From the NCBI RefSeq assembly GCF_000376785.1, contig NZ_AQXX01000094.1, positions 1 through 47,770 on the forward strand: a stretch of DNA of 47,770 nucleotides. The letters are read 5' to 3'. Positions 39,111 to 47,489 of this stretch are shown one piece after another. Origin of the DNA: Hahella ganghwensis DSM 17046 (GTDB taxonomy: Bacteria > Pseudomonadota > Gammaproteobacteria > Pseudomonadales > Oleiphilaceae). Position 1 is the first letter of the stretch; the number at the start of each line of letters is the position of its first letter. The notes below the pieces were generated by a model, which saw only the letters and a list, made by a program, of their open reading frames with translations, was not told the DNA's origin and did no database searches. A program made the position numbers and the translations under genes.

Positions 39111-40604
39111 ATGTATTTAGGAATCGATTGCGGAACCCAGGGAACCAAAGCTGTTATTCTGGATGCTGACTCCGGCATGATCGTCGGTGAGGGATATGCA
39201 CCTCACCAGGTGATCAGCTTGGCCAATGGACGTCGGGAGCAGGATACTGAATGGTGGGTCGACGCGCTGATTTTGAGTTATCGGGCAGCGCTTTCCCAGG
39301 CCGGAATCTCCAGCAGGAATATCCGAGCTATTGGAGTTTCCGGACAGCAGCACGGAATGGTGATCCTGGACAAAACCGGGACTGTGATTCGGCCAGACAA
39401 GTTGTGGTGTGATACTGAAACCTCCCAGCAAAACGTTGAACTCCTGGAACTTCTGGGAGGTGAGTCCGGCTCGATCAGTGAGTTGGGACTGGTGTTGGCG
39501 ACCGGTTACACACTTTCGAAACTGTTGTGGCTGAAACAGAATGAACCGGTGTGTTTTCATCGGATTGCACATATTCTGCTGCCCCACGATTATCTTAACT
39601 ATTGGCTGACCGGGAATATCGCGACTGAATTCGGTGACGCTTCCGGAACCGGTTACTTTGATATCAGGACGCGCCAGTGGAATCTGGACGTTCTGGCATT
39701 GGTGGACAGCAGTGGGCGCCTGGCAAAAGCTCTTCCTCCCTTGCTTGAAGCTCATCAAACTTTTGGGACTGTGCGAACAAAGGTGGCCAAGTTACTTGGG
39801 CTGGACGCGAATGTGATTGTGTCCAGTGGCGGTGGTGACAATATGATGGGGGCTATTGGTACGGGAAATATCCACGATGGTGTAGTCACCATGAGTCTCG
39901 GTACCTCCGGAGCGGTGTATGCCTGTTCTGCAGAACCGCCCTTGAAGTCGCATCCCCTGGTGGCTTCCTTCTGCTCGTCGAGTAATGGGTGGTTACCGCT
40001 GATCTGCACAATGAACCTGACCGGGGCTGCGAACAGGGTCCGAAATCTTTTCGGGTATGACCTGGAGGAGTTCAATCGCAGGGCAGCAAGCGCGCCAATT
40101 GGGGCGGAAGGAGTGACGATGTTGCCTTTCTTCAATGGCGAGAGAGTTCCTGCATTACCAGAAGCCAATGCCAGTTTATTGGGTATGCACAGCTCAAACC
40201 TGAACCCTGAAAATTTGTGTCGGGCTGTGTTGGAGGGCACAACGTTTGGTTTGCGTTATGGCCTGGATTTGCTTCGTGACATGGGAATTCAAGCGAATGA
40301 GATTCGTCTGATTGGTGGAGGGGCCAAAAGTTCGTTCTGGCGGCAGATGATAGCAGATACCATGAATGCCAAAGTGATCTGTCCTGTTCTGGGGGAGGCT
40401 GCCGCCTTGGGTGGGGCTATTCAGGCGGCCTGGTGTGAATCTCACAATAACGGTAATCCATTGGGCTTGGCCGATTTTTGTCAGCGTTATGTCAGGCTTG
40501 ATGAAAGCAGCGTGATCGATCCTTCCGCGTCTTCAGTTGAGGCTTACCAGCAGGCCTATGATCTTTATCGCCAGCGTCTTGCCGAGGCATATCCGCAGGC
40601 CTGA
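39111..40604 (+). CDS. xylB: xylulokinase
   Basis: FGGY-family kinase phosphorylating D-xylulose to xylulose 5-phosphate. From ATG 39111 it is 497 residues (an in-frame GTG at 39105 could also serve; GAGGTG lies between them). The N-terminal phosphate-binding loop is MYLGIDCGTQGTKAVILD, followed by GVSGQQHGMVILD and the C-domain motif SSGGGDNMMGAIGTG. It corresponds to MtlY of the Pseudomonas mtl operon. It is the last gene of the operon and converges on the second AraC-type regulator. Confidence 0.92.
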   Translation: MYLGIDCGTQGTKAVILDADSGMIVGEGYAPHQVISLANGRREQDTEWWVDALILSYRAALSQAGISSRNIRAIGVSGQQHGMVILDKTGTVIRPDKLWCDTETSQQNVELLELLGGESGSISELGLVLATGYTLSKLLWLKQNEPVCFHRIAHILLPHDYLNYWLTGNIATEFGDASGTGYFDIRTRQWNLDVLALVDSSGRLAKALPPLLEAHQTFGTVRTKVAKLLGLDANVIVSSGGGDNMMGAIGTGNIHDGVVTMSLGTSGAVYACSAEPPLKSHPLVASFCSSSNGWLPLICTMNLTGAANRVRNLFGYDLEEFNRRAASAPIGAEGVTMLPFFNGERVPALPEANASLLGMHSSNLNPENLCRAVLEGTTFGLRYGLDLLRDMGIQANEIRLIGGGAKSSFWRQMIADTMNAKVICPVLGEAAALGGAIQAAWCESHNNGNPLGLADFCQRYVRLDESSVIDPSASSVEAYQQAYDLYRQRLAEAYPQA

Positions 40605-40621
40605 TCGGGGAATTGTGGGGT

Positions 40622-41614
40622 TCAGGTGCCAGTTCCGGTCTCAAGATCAGCCTGCAGACGTTGGGTCGTCTGCATTCTGTATTCCCTAGGGGTAATGCCT
40701 TTGAGTTCCTGAAAGCGTCGGTTAAAATTCGCGACGTTATTAAAGCCTACCTGAAAGCAGATACTGGCCACTTTTTCATTGGTTTCGGCCAGCAGGCCGC
40801 AGGCTTTGCTGATTCTCACCCGGTTAACAAACTCTATAAAGCGGTTACCGGTTGCTTTGCGAAAGAAACGGGAAAAATGGCTCTCAGTCATCCCAACCAG
40901 ATCGGCGGTTTCCCCCAGCGTTATCGGCATTTCAAAGTTATTGATCACGTACTCCACTACGGTATTGATTTTCCGCTGCATGGCATCATTGGTATTGGAG
41001 TAAATTTGCATCGTGGAGAGTTGGCGGTAATTGCTCCATTGCGAGAGTTCGTCCAGAAAACTCAGAAAATGGACAATTCTGGAAAAGCCGGTCGATTCCC
41101 GGATCTTTTCAAATCGTCTTTTGGTATGGGCGGGATCTACCCCTCGAAACTCAATGCCCGATTTGGCGCGCTCCAGCATCGGAAGAAGAAGACTCATTTC
41201 CGGAATAACACTGATACTTTCTTCTATGGTTTCATGATTGAACTGCACCACCATATCACGCAAATCCACATGGGAATCCGGATGATTCTTGCTAATCCAG
41301 TTGTGTGGAAGCCGAGGGCCAGTCAGTACCAATTGGCCGGGATGGAACAGTCCGACGTAATCGCCGATAAACACGTTGCCTGTGGTCGCGGCAATAAAAT
41401 GAAGTTCATATTCGTCATGGGCGTGCCAGCGAATTAATTCGCTGGGAAAACCGTGTTCCAGATAACGGACGGTTTCACCATTGGGATCGGTAATCTCAAT
41501 TTCAGGAGTACCTTCGGTCATTTTACGCATAGGCTCGGCCCTACCTGATGGAACAACGTGGGTCTGATTGTTATTGTCGAGCTTATCCTGCCATTTACCA
41601 ACAGGGGGGCTCAT
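40622..41614 (-). CDS. AraC-family regulator, MtlR-like (downstream copy)
   Basis: A 330-residue paralogue of the regulator at 30841-31761. Shared features are the cupin-like region (RWHAHDEYELHFI; VFIGDYVGLFHPGQLVLTGP) and the double HTH (VGMTESHFSRFFRKATGNRF; VASICFQVGFNNVANFNRRF). ATG 41614 has GGGGAT five bases upstream; a start at the Met residues 29-32 would also keep all domains. It converges on xylulokinase. It may respond to another polyol or control another locus. Confidence 0.85.
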   Translation of the reverse strand: MSPPVGKWQDKLDNNNQTHVVPSGRAEPMRKMTEGTPEIEITDPNGETVRYLEHGFPSELIRWHAHDEYELHFIAATTGNVFIGDYVGLFHPGQLVLTGPRLPHNWISKNHPDSHVDLRDMVVQFNHETIEESISVIPEMSLLLPMLERAKSGIEFRGVDPAHTKRRFEKIRESTGFSRIVHFLSFLDELSQWSNYRQLSTMQIYSNTNDAMQRKINTVVEYVINNFEMPITLGETADLVGMTESHFSRFFRKATGNRFIEFVNRVRISKACGLLAETNEKVASICFQVGFNNVANFNRRFQELKGITPREYRMQTTQRLQADLETGTGT

Positions 41615-41967
41615 TTTATCCCCAGCGGCATTGTCGATCGCTTATGTATACTGACTACACCGCATTCTCTCTGCTTTGCAGAGTAAAATGAGACTCCAGC
41701 ATGTGCGTCATATGAAGCGTCAACAGATCCTAAGTGATCGCGTTTAATATGCCTCAGAATGCAGAATAACGCTAATACCCTTAAGCCTAATAGTTATACA
41801 TTTTTGCGCTTGATATCAATAATAAGTGACAATCGATGTGGTTTTAGTACTGGTATTTGGTAGATCCGGCGGTCGCCCCATCCCTAAATGAACCAAGGAG
41901 CCTTTGCGATAAGGAGGGATAAAGTATTAGGCCAAAGGAAGGGCAACCGGCATATTCCAGTGTGCTG
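41615..41967. other. gap between AraC-type gene and hemerythrin gene
   Basis: About 350 bases without a gene. A short perfect inverted repeat, CTCTGC/GCAGAG with a three-base loop (41669-41683), lies 55 bases before the regulator start and might be an operator. A palindrome TTGATATCAA at 41810-41819 has no four-base spacer and so is not an FNR site. No clear terminator for the hemerythrin gene was seen. Confidence 0.4.
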
Positions 41968-42426
41968 TCACCTCCATTGCTGTTGAACGGTGTTCCATTG
42001 TTCCTGATTCAACCATTTGTCCGCCATGGGAAAAAAGATGGTTTCTTCGGCTTCCAGATGGTCAAAATACTGGGCAATGTAGTCATTGATAACGCTGCTG
42101 AGTTCCTCGGCGCTACAGCCCTGATCTTTGCACTGTGACTGAAGATTGGAAATGATGCGCCCAAAAGCGGCATGATCATTGGCAATCTGTTCAACACGTC
42201 CGTGTATCGGGGCATCAGTCGTCATCAGTGCCTGTCTGATTAACTCTTCATTGAAGTGATGACTCATTTCCTTGTCACTTCTCAGGCTTTTAAGCATCTC
42301 AATAATGATTTCCCTTATGTCCCCGGACTTTGTTCTGGCAAGCTCTTTGTTCAGTTCCGCAATTTCATCGATGATGGTAGTCACATGCCGGTGATAATTA
42401 AGCAATTCTTCCAATAGTGTGTGCAT
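41968..42426 (-). CDS. hemerythrin HHE-domain protein
   Basis: A 152-residue four-helix-bundle protein with a non-haem di-iron site that could bind O2 or NO, or store iron. Candidate ligands follow the HHE pattern: His12 (or 14), His57 and Glu61 in HHFNEEL, His85 in NDHAAF, and His123 and Glu127 in FDHLEAEETIFFP. No signal peptide, so cytoplasmic. Two Cys (99 and 104) lie in the loop between helices. AGGAGG lies immediately upstream of the ATG. Divergent from the exporter operon; FNR-like sites lie between. Confidence 0.9.
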   Translation of the reverse strand: MHTLLEELLNYHRHVTTIIDEIAELNKELARTKSGDIREIIIEMLKSLRSDKEMSHHFNEELIRQALMTTDAPIHGRVEQIANDHAAFGRIISNLQSQCKDQGCSAEELSSVINDYIAQYFDHLEAEETIFFPMADKWLNQEQWNTVQQQWR

Positions 42427-42474
42427 ACGTCACCTCCTTCGCATCCGCACTTGTGAGTTGATCCTATATTCGTA

Positions 42475-42480
42475 ACTATA
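42475..42480 (-). promoter_or_regulatory. predicted -10 box of the hemerythrin promoter
   Basis: TATAGT on the minus strand puts the transcript start near 42468. The FNR-like site centred at 42508.5 is then about 40-41 bases upstream, the standard class II activation position. No good -35 is visible, which fits activator dependence. Confidence 0.5.
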
Positions 42481-42501
42481 GAATATCCTGAGGTTGGGGA
42501 T

Positions 42502-42515
42502 TTGATATTAATCAT
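42502..42515. promoter_or_regulatory. FNR/ANR-type box 1
   Basis: TTGATATTAATCAT matches TTGAT-N4-ATCAA at nine of ten positions. It lies in the divergent region between the hemerythrin gene and the exporter operon and is placed for activation of the hemerythrin gene. Confidence 0.65.
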
Positions 42516-42534
42516 TCCAGGCGTCAAAACACGA

Positions 42535-42548
42535 TTGACACAAGTCAA
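42535..42548. promoter_or_regulatory. FNR/ANR/DNR-type box 2
   Basis: TTGACACAAGTCAA is a perfect palindrome (TTGAC-N4-GTCAA) of the FNR/CRP superfamily, differing from TTGAT-N4-ATCAA by a symmetric change. Centre 33 bases from box 1. On the plus strand it lies about 41 bases before the predicted start of the exporter operon (weak -10 TAGACT at 42571-42576). Confidence 0.6.
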
Positions 42549-42569
42549 CCATGATCTCGGAGTTTCTAT

Positions 42570-42600
42570 CTAGACTGACCTGAAGCTAGACTGATCTTGA
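42570..42600 (+). repeat. short direct repeat in exporter leader
   Basis: CTAGACTGA occurs at 42570-42578 and 42586-42594 with a 16-base period, each followed by a similar CCTGA/TCTTGA. It overlaps the possible promoter of the exporter operon and could be a regulator site. Confidence 0.5.
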
Positions 42601-42727
42601 GATAGTTGGCCGTTGATAGAGCTTGGGATCCTATATTTGCCATCCCGGAGCACCAGGGCCAGGTGAGTCGTTGAAGCCTAACAAATTGTGAAAAACGGGA
42701 CGGTTGGAAAACATAAGGACGACCGAA

Positions 42728-43891
42728 ATGCGCAAAGTAATGGTTGTATTGGTGATCCTGATGGGAGCCGCTGGACTGTTGTTCTGGAAAGGGACTGCTG
42801 ACCCGCTGAAAGTGTCCCTTCACAGAGTGGATCAAGGATCCGTGGAGGACACCGTTGCCAATACTCGTGCCGGTACGGTCAGGGCATGTCAGCGTTCCAA
42901 GCTGTCGATGCAGACCGGAGGAACTGTGGACGCTTTGTTGGTTGAGGCCGGTGACCGAGTGGAAAAAGGGCAGTTATTACTTCGGTTGAGTGATCAGGAG
43001 TATCAAGCTGCTGTGGATCAGGCGAAGGCGAATCTTCAGGTGGTTCTGCAGAAGCGGGCTGAAATCTGTTTCGGCGCAGATCGTGATCTCAGAGAGCAGA
43101 GTCGTCAGGAAAGGCTGGCAGCCAAAAAGCTTACCTCTGAAGAAGCCCTGGATTCTGCAAAAACCCGGGCGGCCATGTCGTCTTTGGCCTGTAAAGCTGC
43201 GGAAGCTCAAATCGAGGAGGCCAGGGCACTGGTCAAGCTGAGTGAAGTCAATCTTGACCGCACCCGGCTAGTAGCGCCGTTTGCTGGTGTGGTGGCGGAA
43301 ATCAACGGTGAAATCGGTGAGTATGTTACCCCATCTCCTCCGGGTATCGTGACCCCCCCGGCGGTGGATCTGATTGATGATCAGTGTCTGTATGTCCGGG
43401 CGCCGATTGATGAGGTGGACACAGCCAAAATCAAGGTGGGGATGCCGGCCAGGGTCACGTTGGACGCCTTTCGTGGTTTGTCTCTTTCCGGCAAGGTCTC
43501 CCGAATCGCCCCCTATGTCCAGGATTATGAAAAGCAGGCTCGGACAGTTGATGTCGAGGTTCAGATTGATGATGTTCCAGAGGATCTTAATTTGCTGGTG
43601 GGATACAGCGCAGATATTGAGGTGATTCTGGAACATCACGAAGACACCACCCGAATTCCCACTGAGATGATTATGGAAGGGAATACTGTTCTGCGATTCG
43701 ATCCGGCATCGAAAACTCTCGAAAAAGTGACGTTTACCCCAGGACTGAGTAATTGGGTGTTCACTGAAATTACGGCAGGTCTGGAGCCAGGTGATCATAT
43801 TCTGGCGGCTCTGGATACTGAAGGCGCTGTTGAAGGAGCTGAGGTCATGCCTGAAGGTGCGACTGCTGCCGTGTCGGATAACCAGAGATGA
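42728..43891 (+). CDS. periplasmic adaptor (membrane fusion) protein, MacA/HlyD-like
   Basis: Links an inner-membrane ABC exporter to an outer-membrane channel. The start is ATG 42728 with AAGGA eight bases upstream, giving 387 residues. A single N-terminal membrane anchor (about 4-20) is followed by a lipoyl half (TGGTVDALLVEAGDRVEKGQ), an alpha-hairpin (about 90-180), the second lipoyl half (RLVAPFAGVVAEINGE) and beta-barrel/MP domains. Cys114 and Cys155 sit symmetrically on the two hairpin arms. Its stop overlaps the ATPase start by four bases. Confidence 0.9.
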   Translation: MRKVMVVLVILMGAAGLLFWKGTADPLKVSLHRVDQGSVEDTVANTRAGTVRACQRSKLSMQTGGTVDALLVEAGDRVEKGQLLLRLSDQEYQAAVDQAKANLQVVLQKRAEICFGADRDLREQSRQERLAAKKLTSEEALDSAKTRAAMSSLACKAAEAQIEEARALVKLSEVNLDRTRLVAPFAGVVAEINGEIGEYVTPSPPGIVTPPAVDLIDDQCLYVRAPIDEVDTAKIKVGMPARVTLDAFRGLSLSGKVSRIAPYVQDYEKQARTVDVEVQIDDVPEDLNLLVGYSADIEVILEHHEDTTRIPTEMIMEGNTVLRFDPASKTLEKVTFTPGLSNWVFTEITAGLEPGDHILAALDTEGAVEGAEVMPEGATAAVSDNQR

Positions 43892-44604
43892 CTTTCATGT
43901 CCTCTCCGGTAGAAGCGGCTGACCTGGTTGAGCTCAAATCAGTGGACAGGCATTTTCAGTTGGGGGACCAGACCGTCAAAGCTCTGGATGCCGTCGACCT
44001 CAGTATTTCCTGTGGGGAATATATCTCGGTCATGGGGCCTTCCGGATCCGGTAAATCGACTTTGTTGAATATTCTGGGGTTATTGGACCAGCCAAGCCGT
44101 GGTGAATATATCCTCGATGGTATTTCCACTACGACCCTGAAAGACAAAGCCAGGGCGGCCTATCGACAAAGTGAAATTGGTTTTGTGTTTCAGTCCTATC
44201 ATCTGATTCCCCGCATGACGGCCCGTGCCAATATGGAACTTCCGTTGATGCTGGCGGGCATTTCCCCCAAAGAGCGGGCGGCTCGTATCAAGCCGTTGAT
44301 GGAAAGACTCGGGATTGCCGACAGAGCAGAACACCTGCCCAAGCAACTGTCCGGGGGGCAGAGACAGAGAGTGGCCATTGGCCGTGCCATAATGATGAAA
44401 CCCAAACTTCTCCTCGCAGATGAGCCTACCGGCAATCTGGATACAGCCTCGGGTACAGAGGTGGTGAAACTTCTGGAGGAACTGAACCGTGAGGGAATCA
44501 CGCTGATCGTTGTGACGCATGATTTGGAGTTGGGTAAGCGGGCACGCAGGCAGATCCGTATGGTGGATGGTCGAATCGCCCAAGATGTCTTAGCCGGGAA
44601 CTGA
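43888..44604 (+). CDS. ABC exporter ATPase (MacB/LolD-like)
   Basis: A 238-residue ATPase of the MacB/LolD/FtsE group. Walker A is GPSGSGKST (about 51-59), signature LSGGQRQRVAIGRAI, Walker B LLLADEPTGNLD, His switch VVTHD. The start overlaps the adaptor gene (ATGA), and two permease genes follow directly. The group drives mechanotransmission, moving substrates from the periplasm through the adaptor, rather than import. The substrate is not evident. Confidence 0.93.
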   Translation: MTFMSSPVEAADLVELKSVDRHFQLGDQTVKALDAVDLSISCGEYISVMGPSGSGKSTLLNILGLLDQPSRGEYILDGISTTTLKDKARAAYRQSEIGFVFQSYHLIPRMTARANMELPLMLAGISPKERAARIKPLMERLGIADRAEHLPKQLSGGQRQRVAIGRAIMMKPKLLLADEPTGNLDTASGTEVVKLLEELNREGITLIVVTHDLELGKRARRQIRMVDGRIAQDVLAGN

Positions 44605-44606
44605 TC

Positions 44607-45824
44607 ATGAAGCTCTCGGATATGGCACGTTTTAACTGGTTGGTGGTCAGCAGGCACCGGTTTCGTACAGCGATGGTCATGCTGGCGTTGATTATCGGTG
44701 TGAGTGCGGTGAACTTGCTGATTGGTCTGGGAGAGGGGGCTCGCCTGTTTATTCTCGGGGAGTTCAGTTTTCTGGGCAAAAACACGTTGATCGTCATGCC
44801 CGGGAAGAAAGAAACCACCGGAGGGATGCCGCCGATCAGTGGTGAGTCGCCACGGGAACTGACTTTAAGAGACAGCCAGGCTGTTCAACGACTGCCTGAA
44901 GTGCGCTTGATGGCACCATTGGTCGTGGGTTTTGCTGAACTCTCCTATCAAGGGCGACTGCGGGAAAGTCTGATTGTGGGAACCAGTCGGGATTTCATGC
45001 AGATTCGGAAGCTCATCGTGCAGCAAGGCCAGTTCCTGCCTCAGTCCGAATTGGAAGAAGCCAGAGCCGTAGCCGTGATTGGGCGCAAGCTGAAAAGGGA
45101 ATTATTTGGGCCGGAACCGGCACTGGGGCGTTGGCTGAGGGCTGGTGACCGTCGCTTCCGGGTGATTGGTGTCCTGTCCAGCAAGGGGCAGTCATTGGGT
45201 ATGGATTTCGATGAGGTCATGCTGGTGCCGGTAGCCAGCGCCCAGGCATTGTTCAATCAGGAAGGGCTATTTCGCGTTTTCGCTGAAGTGAGGTCTTATG
45301 ACTACGTAAACAACGCGAAGGACCGGATATTATCAGTGATCACTGAACGACACGACGGGGAAGAAGATGTCACTGTCGTCACCCAGGATGCCCTGCTTGC
45401 CTCGTTCGATGAAATTCTCAGAACTTTAACCTTGGCGGTGGGTGGAGTCGCAGCCATCAGCCTGATTGTCGCCGGTGTACTGATTATGAATGTGATGCTG
45501 ATCAGCGTCAGTCAGCGAACGGATGAAATCGGCCTGCTTAAGGCTCTGGGAGCCGACGGCACGACCATAGAACGATTATTCCTGTCGGAGGCCATACTGC
45601 TGGCTTTATTGGGGGGGATATCAGGACTGTTATTGAGCGAAGCCATACTGGCCATGGGAAGATCCTTCTATCCCGATGTACCTTTGGGCTCGCCGGTGTG
45701 GGCGAAAGTGGCTGCTTTCCTGACCGCCATCCTGACCGCCCTGATCTTTGCTTATATACCTTCGCGCCGGGCATCAGCGATGGAGCCGGTTGCTGCCTTG
45801 AACGAAGGTAAAGGAGTGTCCTGA
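44607..45824 (+). CDS. ABC exporter permease A (MacB-type)
   Basis: A 405-residue inner-membrane protein with the MacB layout: one N-terminal helix (about 18-40), a large periplasmic domain (about 45-270) and three C-terminal helices of the FtsX domain (about 275-385) ending in SRRASAMEPVAALNEG. The ATPase is a separate polypeptide, unlike E. coli MacB. It is two bases after the ATPase gene and overlaps permease B by one base (TGATG). Confidence 0.9.
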   Translation: MKLSDMARFNWLVVSRHRFRTAMVMLALIIGVSAVNLLIGLGEGARLFILGEFSFLGKNTLIVMPGKKETTGGMPPISGESPRELTLRDSQAVQRLPEVRLMAPLVVGFAELSYQGRLRESLIVGTSRDFMQIRKLIVQQGQFLPQSELEEARAVAVIGRKLKRELFGPEPALGRWLRAGDRRFRVIGVLSSKGQSLGMDFDEVMLVPVASAQALFNQEGLFRVFAEVRSYDYVNNAKDRILSVITERHDGEEDVTVVTQDALLASFDEILRTLTLAVGGVAAISLIVAGVLIMNVMLISVSQRTDEIGLLKALGADGTTIERLFLSEAILLALLGGISGLLLSEAILAMGRSFYPDVPLGSPVWAKVAAFLTAILTALIFAYIPSRRASAMEPVAALNEGKGVS

Positions 45825-47023
45825 TGAGCCTGACGGATTCCCTGCGCTGGGTCATGGCAACGCTCAGATTCGGACGTGCTCGCTCGGCATTGACGGCTGT
45901 TGGAATTGCCATCGGGATCGCGGCGGTATCGTTGCTGACGTCTATCGGGGAAGGCGTCCGGACCTATGTCATGGAGGAGTTTTCTCAGTTTGGTACCAGA
46001 ATTATCGCAATTACTCCGGGTAAGAATATTACGGGAGGCATGGGGGGGCTATTGAGCTCTGTCAGACCGTTATCCATTGAAGACAGCCATGTGCTGGCCA
46101 GATTGCCCTTTGTCGACTTTGTGGTGCCGGTGGTTCAGGGCACCGGGGAAATTGAATACGGTCAGAAGGGACGTAACGTAGATGCATTCGGTGTGGGGGC
46201 GGATATGCCATCCGCCTGGCAGTTTGCTGTGGCACAGGGGCGTTTTTTGCCGCGGACTCAGCCAGGAGCACGCAGCAGTCCTTATGTTGTTATCGGACAC
46301 CGGGTCAAGCGGGAACTGTTTGCTGACAATAATCCGTTGGGGAAACTGGTCCGGGTCGGCGGTATGCGGTTTCGTATTATCGGTGTCATTGAGCCCAAAG
46401 GAGATATGCTGGGCTTTGATCTGGATGATGCACTCTATATTCCGGCAGACCTTGCCTTGGAAATGTTCAACCGGGACGGACTCATGGAAATCGATGTGGT
46501 GTTTTCTCCGGCAACGGATTCGACCACCATGTCTGCCCATATCATTAACGCTCTTAAATCACGTCATGGCAGGGAAGACTTCACACTCATTACCCAGGAT
46601 CAGATGTTATCCAGCCTGAACAGTGTGCTGTCAGTGCTCACATTATCAGTAGCTTTGTTGGGATCGATATCACTGCTGGTTGGCGCCGTGGGGATACTCA
46701 CAACGCTAACCACCAGTGTTCGTGAACGTCAAAGTGAAATAGGTCTGCTCAGTGCCCTTGGGGCGACTCGCCGGCAGGTGATGAGTCTGTTTTTGGGGGA
46801 GGCCATAGCACTATCGACCTTCGGGGGAGTTTGCGGCCTTCTGTTGATGTTTGTGGTGGTGGTCATTACCAGTCTTCTGGCGCCGGGGTTTCCGTTGCAG
46901 GTCCATTTGCCTTTTGTGGTCGGTGCCCTGGTTCTTTCTGTGCTGATTGGCCTGGTCGCCGGAGCTTTGCCTGCCTACCAGGCATCGTCTCTGGATCCGA
47001 TAGTCGCATTGAGATCAGAGTAA
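45824..47023 (+). CDS. ABC exporter permease B (MacB-type)
   Basis: A 399-residue paralogue of the preceding permease, same topology: N-terminal helix (about 22-45), periplasmic MacB domain, FtsX domain with VRERQSEIGLLSALGATRRQ (about 303-322) and a YQASSLDPIVALRSE end. Together the two permeases probably form a heterodimer. It ends the operon; no clear terminator was seen in the 47 bases before the next gene. Confidence 0.9.
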   Translation: MSLTDSLRWVMATLRFGRARSALTAVGIAIGIAAVSLLTSIGEGVRTYVMEEFSQFGTRIIAITPGKNITGGMGGLLSSVRPLSIEDSHVLARLPFVDFVVPVVQGTGEIEYGQKGRNVDAFGVGADMPSAWQFAVAQGRFLPRTQPGARSSPYVVIGHRVKRELFADNNPLGKLVRVGGMRFRIIGVIEPKGDMLGFDLDDALYIPADLALEMFNRDGLMEIDVVFSPATDSTTMSAHIINALKSRHGREDFTLITQDQMLSSLNSVLSVLTLSVALLGSISLLVGAVGILTTLTTSVRERQSEIGLLSALGATRRQVMSLFLGEAIALSTFGGVCGLLLMFVVVVITSLLAPGFPLQVHLPFVVGALVLSVLIGLVAGALPAYQASSLDPIVALRSE

Positions 47024-47070
47024 GCCACGAGCCTGCCTGAAATGTATTGCCTTTGAGGTCATGTGTGCGA

Positions 47071-47489
47071 TTAAAGGGCCGCCAGTGATTGTTTCAACTC
47101 TCTTAACCGGTCGATAATGGGTTGGCGTATACTCCGGTAATCAAAATAGAGCTGATTGATATCCTCCTCCAGGCGTCGCTTCCGTTCGTGGTAGGCGACC
47201 CGACGATAGGGATGTTGGTACGAGATATCTGAATTAGCGCCTCTGAGGTGCTTTTCCAGTGCATCCTCCAAACGGGCTTTGTCGTCCTCGTAGGATGCCG
47301 TAAGTTGTTCCAGAGCCTGTTCCTGGCCTCTTATTTGCCTTTGTAACTCTGCAATCCGCCGGTCCCGATTGAGCTCTTTACTGAGTTCGATCATTTTTTC
47401 AGTCGCCAGGCCTTGCTGGCCAGGAGTCTCTGGCGGGAGTTCAATGGTCTCAGCCTGTTCACCGCATGATTCGTCCGCGTAGATAGTTC
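47071..47489 (-). pseudogene. 5'-truncated DUF4124-like exported protein gene
   Basis: The surviving frame reads TIYADESCGEQAETIELPPE and then a long charged coiled-coil region, residues about 35-80 and 105-140. A motif of the form [V/I]-Y-x-D-x-x-C-G-x-x-A straight after the break is typical of the DUF4124 core, where a signal peptide and I/YxW/C-D-x-x-G normally come before it. The reading frame now starts inside the inverted repeat of the adjoining IS66-family element (GTG 47508), so the 5' part has been removed by insertion. A complete DUF4124 gene lies at 25081-25548. Confidence 0.6.

Noticed and set aside
40613-41437. 274-codon plus-strand reading frame opposite the second AraC-type gene
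   Set aside because: The opposite strand has a clear AraC HTH and cupin domain; the plus-strand frame is a shadow.
41810-41819. TTGATATCAA palindrome as an FNR box
   Set aside because: The half-sites abut with no four-base spacer, so it does not fit FNR-family sites.
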